From assembly GCA_030668045.1 (NCBI GenBank), contig DAOUUR010000130.1:1-6826 (forward strand): 6,826 nucleotides of DNA, written 5' to 3'. Below the pieces are notes generated by a model. It saw nothing but the letters and a program-made list of their open reading frames with translations, made no database searches and was not told where the DNA came from. Of this stretch, positions 4,468 through 6,826 are shown piece after piece. The position numbers and the translations under genes are program-made. Position 1 is the first letter of the stretch, and every line of letters starts with the position of its first letter. The DNA is from a bacterium (GTDB lineage Bacteria; Zixibacteria; MSB-5A5; GN15; FEB-12).

Positions 4468-6582
4468 ATGACATTCTTCAAGACATTATTGGTACTAATC
4501 AGCTTACTGGTGACAGCACTGCCGGCAATAGTAATGGCCCAAGAATCACTCTTAACTGTCGAAGATCCGTTTCTCTGGCTCGAAGAGATCGAGGGCGAAA
4601 AACCGCTGGAATGGGTTAGTGAGCACAATACTCAAACTTTGGATGAATTGGTGAGCGATCCAAATTATCAACCTGCCTTTGAAATAGCAACTGAATTGCT
4701 CAATGATAAAGATCGTATTCCCTACGGCTCGTTTAAGGGGAACCATATCTATAATTTCTGGCGGGATGATAAGAATGTCAGCGGTGTCCTGCGAAGAACA
4801 TCATTAGAAGAATACCAAAAGGCCGATCCCCTGTGGGAAACGGTTCTTGATATCAACCAGCTCAACAAAGAGGAAGGGGAAAACTGGGTCTACCAAGGGA
4901 CCAGTTATTTGTATCCGGATTGCAACCACGGTCTCGTTGCTCTTTCACGAGGGGGCAAGGACGCTTCTGTAACGCGGGAATTTGACTTTGTGAGCAAAAC
5001 TTTTGTAGAGGACGGATTCTATCTTCCGGAGGCAAAATGCTTTGTCGATTGGTATGATGTCAACACGGTGATTGTGGGCACCGATTTTGGCGAAGGTTCG
5101 CTCACCTCCACGGGGTACCCTCGAATTGTCAAACTGTGGCAACGGGGTACTGATCTGGACCAGGCCAAAACCATACTGGCTGGAGAAGAAAGTGATGTCT
5201 TCGTATGGGGCCAGATGGTTCTGGGCGAAGAAGAAAATACTCTTGTCTTGCATCGTAGTATATCTACCTGGGAGTGGAAAAACTGGATTGTCGATAAGGA
5301 TTTTAAACTCTTTGAAATACCAATTCCCGCCGATGCCGTCATCAGGACTTTCCTCAAGGGGTATATCATGGCCAGGCTTCATTCGGACTGGCTTGGAATT
5401 GCCGAGGGTTCGCTGATAGCTATCAAAACAACCGATTTCCGCTCCGATGATCTCAAATCAAAAATCCAAGTCCTCTATACGCCGAATGAGAAAAGTACGG
5501 TAAAATCAGTCACCTCCACCAAAGATCATCTGCTTGTCAACCTCCTGGAAAACGTGACTGGAAAGATTCTCTACTATTCACTTAAAGATACCGAATTGGG
5601 CAAGGAATGGGTGCCTGATGAGATCGCTCTGCCGAAATTTGGTTCGGTTGGTATCCAAGCAACCAGTTTCAAGGGAAACAACATGATGGTTTGGTTTGAA
5701 GATTTTCTCAACCCCACCAAACTTTTCTATTTTTCCGACCCGAGCGCCGAGCCGCAAGAGGTCAAGTCGCTGCCTGCGAAATTTGACGCGACAGGCCTCA
5801 AAATCGACCAGCTCCACGCTACTTCCAAAGACGGCACCATTATCCCCTACTTTATCGTAGCGCCAAAAGATATGCAACTCGATGGAAGCAATCCGACTCT
5901 GCTATACGGTTACGGGGGTGCTAGGTATTCGCAGATTCCCACGTACTCCGGTATACTCGGAAATTTGTGGCTTGAAAAAGGGGGCGTCTATGTGTTGGCC
6001 AACATCAGAGGAGGCGAGGAATTTGGACCCCGATGGCACAAAGCTGGCCTGTTGGAAAACCGACAGAACTGTTTTGATGATTTCATAGCCATCGCGGAAG
6101 ATCTGATCGCTCGAGAAATCACATCGCCGCGATATCTTGGAATCGAAGGTGTCAGTAACGGCGGGTTGTTAGTAGGAGCGGTCGTTGTTCAAAAGCCGGA
6201 ACTGTTTAACGCGGTCGTCTGTGAGTCCCCTCTATTGGATATGCTGAGATTTCATAAACTCCCTCCCGGAGCTGCGTGGCTGGGCGAGTACGGCAATCCC
6301 GACATCCCCGAAGAACGGGCTTTCCTCGAGAAATACTCGCCGTACCAGAATCTGTGCGAAGGGATCGAGTATCCCGACGTTTTATTTATGACTTCGACCA
6401 ATGATGACCGGGTACATCCCGGACATGCCCGTAAGATGGCGGCTCGCATGGAAGCACTGGGTAACAAGGTGTATTACTGGGAGGAGACCGAAGGGGGGCA
6501 TGCCGGTGCGACGGACAACGAACAACGTGCCAGAAAAATGGCTCTCAAATACACTTATCTGTTGAAAATGCTGTCACATTAA
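4468..6582 (+). CDS. Secreted prolyl oligopeptidase (serine peptidase family S9A)
   Basis: 704 residues, the usual family length. GGGAGA lies just upstream of the ATG, with GGAG 5 bases away. Residues 1-24 are a Sec signal peptide (cleavage after IVMA), so the enzyme is exported. EDPFLWLEE (32-40) is the standard S9A opening, followed by a seven-bladed propeller to about residue 430 and then an alpha/beta hydrolase domain. The catalytic triad is Ser563 (GVSNGGLL), Asp646 (NDDRV) and His678 (EGGHAGA). YGYGG (480-484) supplies the oxyanion tyrosine Tyr482. Arg648 matches the substrate-binding arginine. Trp604 (GAAWLGEYG) matches the tryptophan that stacks on proline in the S1 pocket. Cleavage after proline in short peptides is therefore expected, probably for peptide scavenging in the envelope or outside the cell. 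The substrate is inferred; the family is firm. It appears to be a single-gene transcript, bounded by copies of the 39-bp module. Confidence 0.96.
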   Translation: MTFFKTLLVLISLLVTALPAIVMAQESLLTVEDPFLWLEEIEGEKPLEWVSEHNTQTLDELVSDPNYQPAFEIATELLNDKDRIPYGSFKGNHIYNFWRDDKNVSGVLRRTSLEEYQKADPLWETVLDINQLNKEEGENWVYQGTSYLYPDCNHGLVALSRGGKDASVTREFDFVSKTFVEDGFYLPEAKCFVDWYDVNTVIVGTDFGEGSLTSTGYPRIVKLWQRGTDLDQAKTILAGEESDVFVWGQMVLGEEENTLVLHRSISTWEWKNWIVDKDFKLFEIPIPADAVIRTFLKGYIMARLHSDWLGIAEGSLIAIKTTDFRSDDLKSKIQVLYTPNEKSTVKSVTSTKDHLLVNLLENVTGKILYYSLKDTELGKEWVPDEIALPKFGSVGIQATSFKGNNMMVWFEDFLNPTKLFYFSDPSAEPQEVKSLPAKFDATGLKIDQLHATSKDGTIIPYFIVAPKDMQLDGSNPTLLYGYGGARYSQIPTYSGILGNLWLEKGGVYVLANIRGGEEFGPRWHKAGLLENRQNCFDDFIAIAEDLIAREITSPRYLGIEGVSNGGLLVGAVVVQKPELFNAVVCESPLLDMLRFHKLPPGAAWLGEYGNPDIPEERAFLEKYSPYQNLCEGIEYPDVLFMTSTNDDRVHPGHARKMAARMEALGNKVYYWEETEGGHAGATDNEQRARKMALKYTYLLKMLSH

Positions 6583-6601
6583 ATTGATCGGTGGGCTAAC
6601 C

Positions 6602-6640
6602 TGTGACCAAACTGGTGTCACATTATTCGGTGTTATTGGG
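6602..6640 (+). repeat. 39-bp hairpin module, copy B
   Basis: TGTGAC (6602-6607) pairs with GTCACA (6617-6622) around a 9-base loop, followed by TTATTCGGTGTTATTGGG (6623-6640), identical to 4035-4052. It begins 20 bases after the peptidase stop codon and lies 46 bases before the tmRNA 3' end. It could act as a transcript-end hairpin for either convergent gene, although there is no U-run. Confidence 0.85.
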
Positions 6641-6686
6641 GGATATAGGCGCGGCATTTTAATTAACCTATTGCGCCACAATGAAT

Positions 6687-6826
6687 TGGAGGTGGGGGGA
6701 ATCGAACCCCCGTCCGAGAGTAGTGTCAAGTGGTCTTCTACGTGCGTAGTCAGTCTATAAAGTCTCGTCCTGCCAACTGCCGACTAACAGGCCACTGGCA
6801 AGACCAGCTTCTAAGTTTGAGCTCCC
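6687..6826 (-). ncRNA. ssrA: tmRNA (transfer-messenger RNA), 3' part
   Basis: Read on the minus strand, the segment ends GGAC-GGGGG-TTCGATT-CCCCC-CACCTCC-A: a T arm with a 5-bp stem (6695-6699 with 6707-6711) and the acceptor 3' strand (6688-6694), with A (6687) as discriminator base. Upstream is TAGACTGACTACGCACGTAG, the conserved block of tmRNA before the 3' tRNA-like part. CTGG-TCTTG-CCAG near the window edge fits a late pseudoknot stem. The terminal CCA is not encoded, because ATT follows the discriminator. The RNA rescues stalled ribosomes with SmpB. The tag-peptide frame, the pseudoknot region next to it and the 5' tRNA-like half lie beyond base 6826, so the tag sequence cannot be read here. 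Confidence 0.94.

Noticed and set aside
6648..6677. GGCGC/GCGCC inverted repeat as tmRNA terminator
   Set aside because: It has only 5-bp arms around a 20-base AT-rich loop, no following U-run on the minus strand, and a competing ATAGG/CCTAT pairing.

Overview
The window (6,826 bases) looks like chromosomal DNA from a bacterium of middling GC content with ordinary Shine-Dalgarno translation starts. The lineage is uncertain. A secreted protein that opens with a VPQLINYQGRLT-type domain and ends in a chaperone-of-endosialidase (S74) domain, beside a secreted prolyl oligopeptidase, suggests an uncultivated FCB-type or Zixibacteria-like group. This placement is inference from protein style, not a database result.

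Layout: (a) 1-723 (+) is the nearly complete 3' part of a crotonase-family gene resembling delta3,delta2-enoyl-CoA isomerase. (b) 724-1484 is a decayed stretch. It holds 19-bp tandem repeats, a strong hairpin, an orphan C-terminal piece of a UvrD/PcrA-type helicase that ends in a lysine-rich tail, and a 25-bp-period repeat. (c) 1485-1598 (-) is a 37-codon lysine-rich microprotein gene with a good ribosome binding site. (d) 1855-3867 (-) is a secreted S74-domain surface-type protein. (e) 4468-6582 (+) is a secreted S9A prolyl oligopeptidase with all catalytic residues present. (f) 6687-6826 (-) is the 3' part of tmRNA (ssrA), whose 5' part lies outside the window.

The most unusual part is what lies between the genes. 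A 56-bp repeat occurs three times without gaps (1404-1459, 1727-1782, 4076-4131). A related 39-bp hairpin module occurs at 4014-4052 and 6602-6640. All copies run in the same direction although the genes do not. They separate the microprotein, the S74 gene and the peptidase into single-gene units that stop next to tmRNA. The first copy is joined to a near-copy of the tmRNA 3' end (1384-1406), and a second, poorer tmRNA or tRNA 3'-end remnant lies at 1657-1675. tmRNA is a common integration target, so I read 1384-6687 as a possible eroded or cassette-like integration zone. No integrase is visible in the window.

The genes do not form one pathway. The isomerase is housekeeping fatty-acid metabolism, tmRNA is ribosome rescue, and the S74 protein and the peptidase are probably exported single-gene units.
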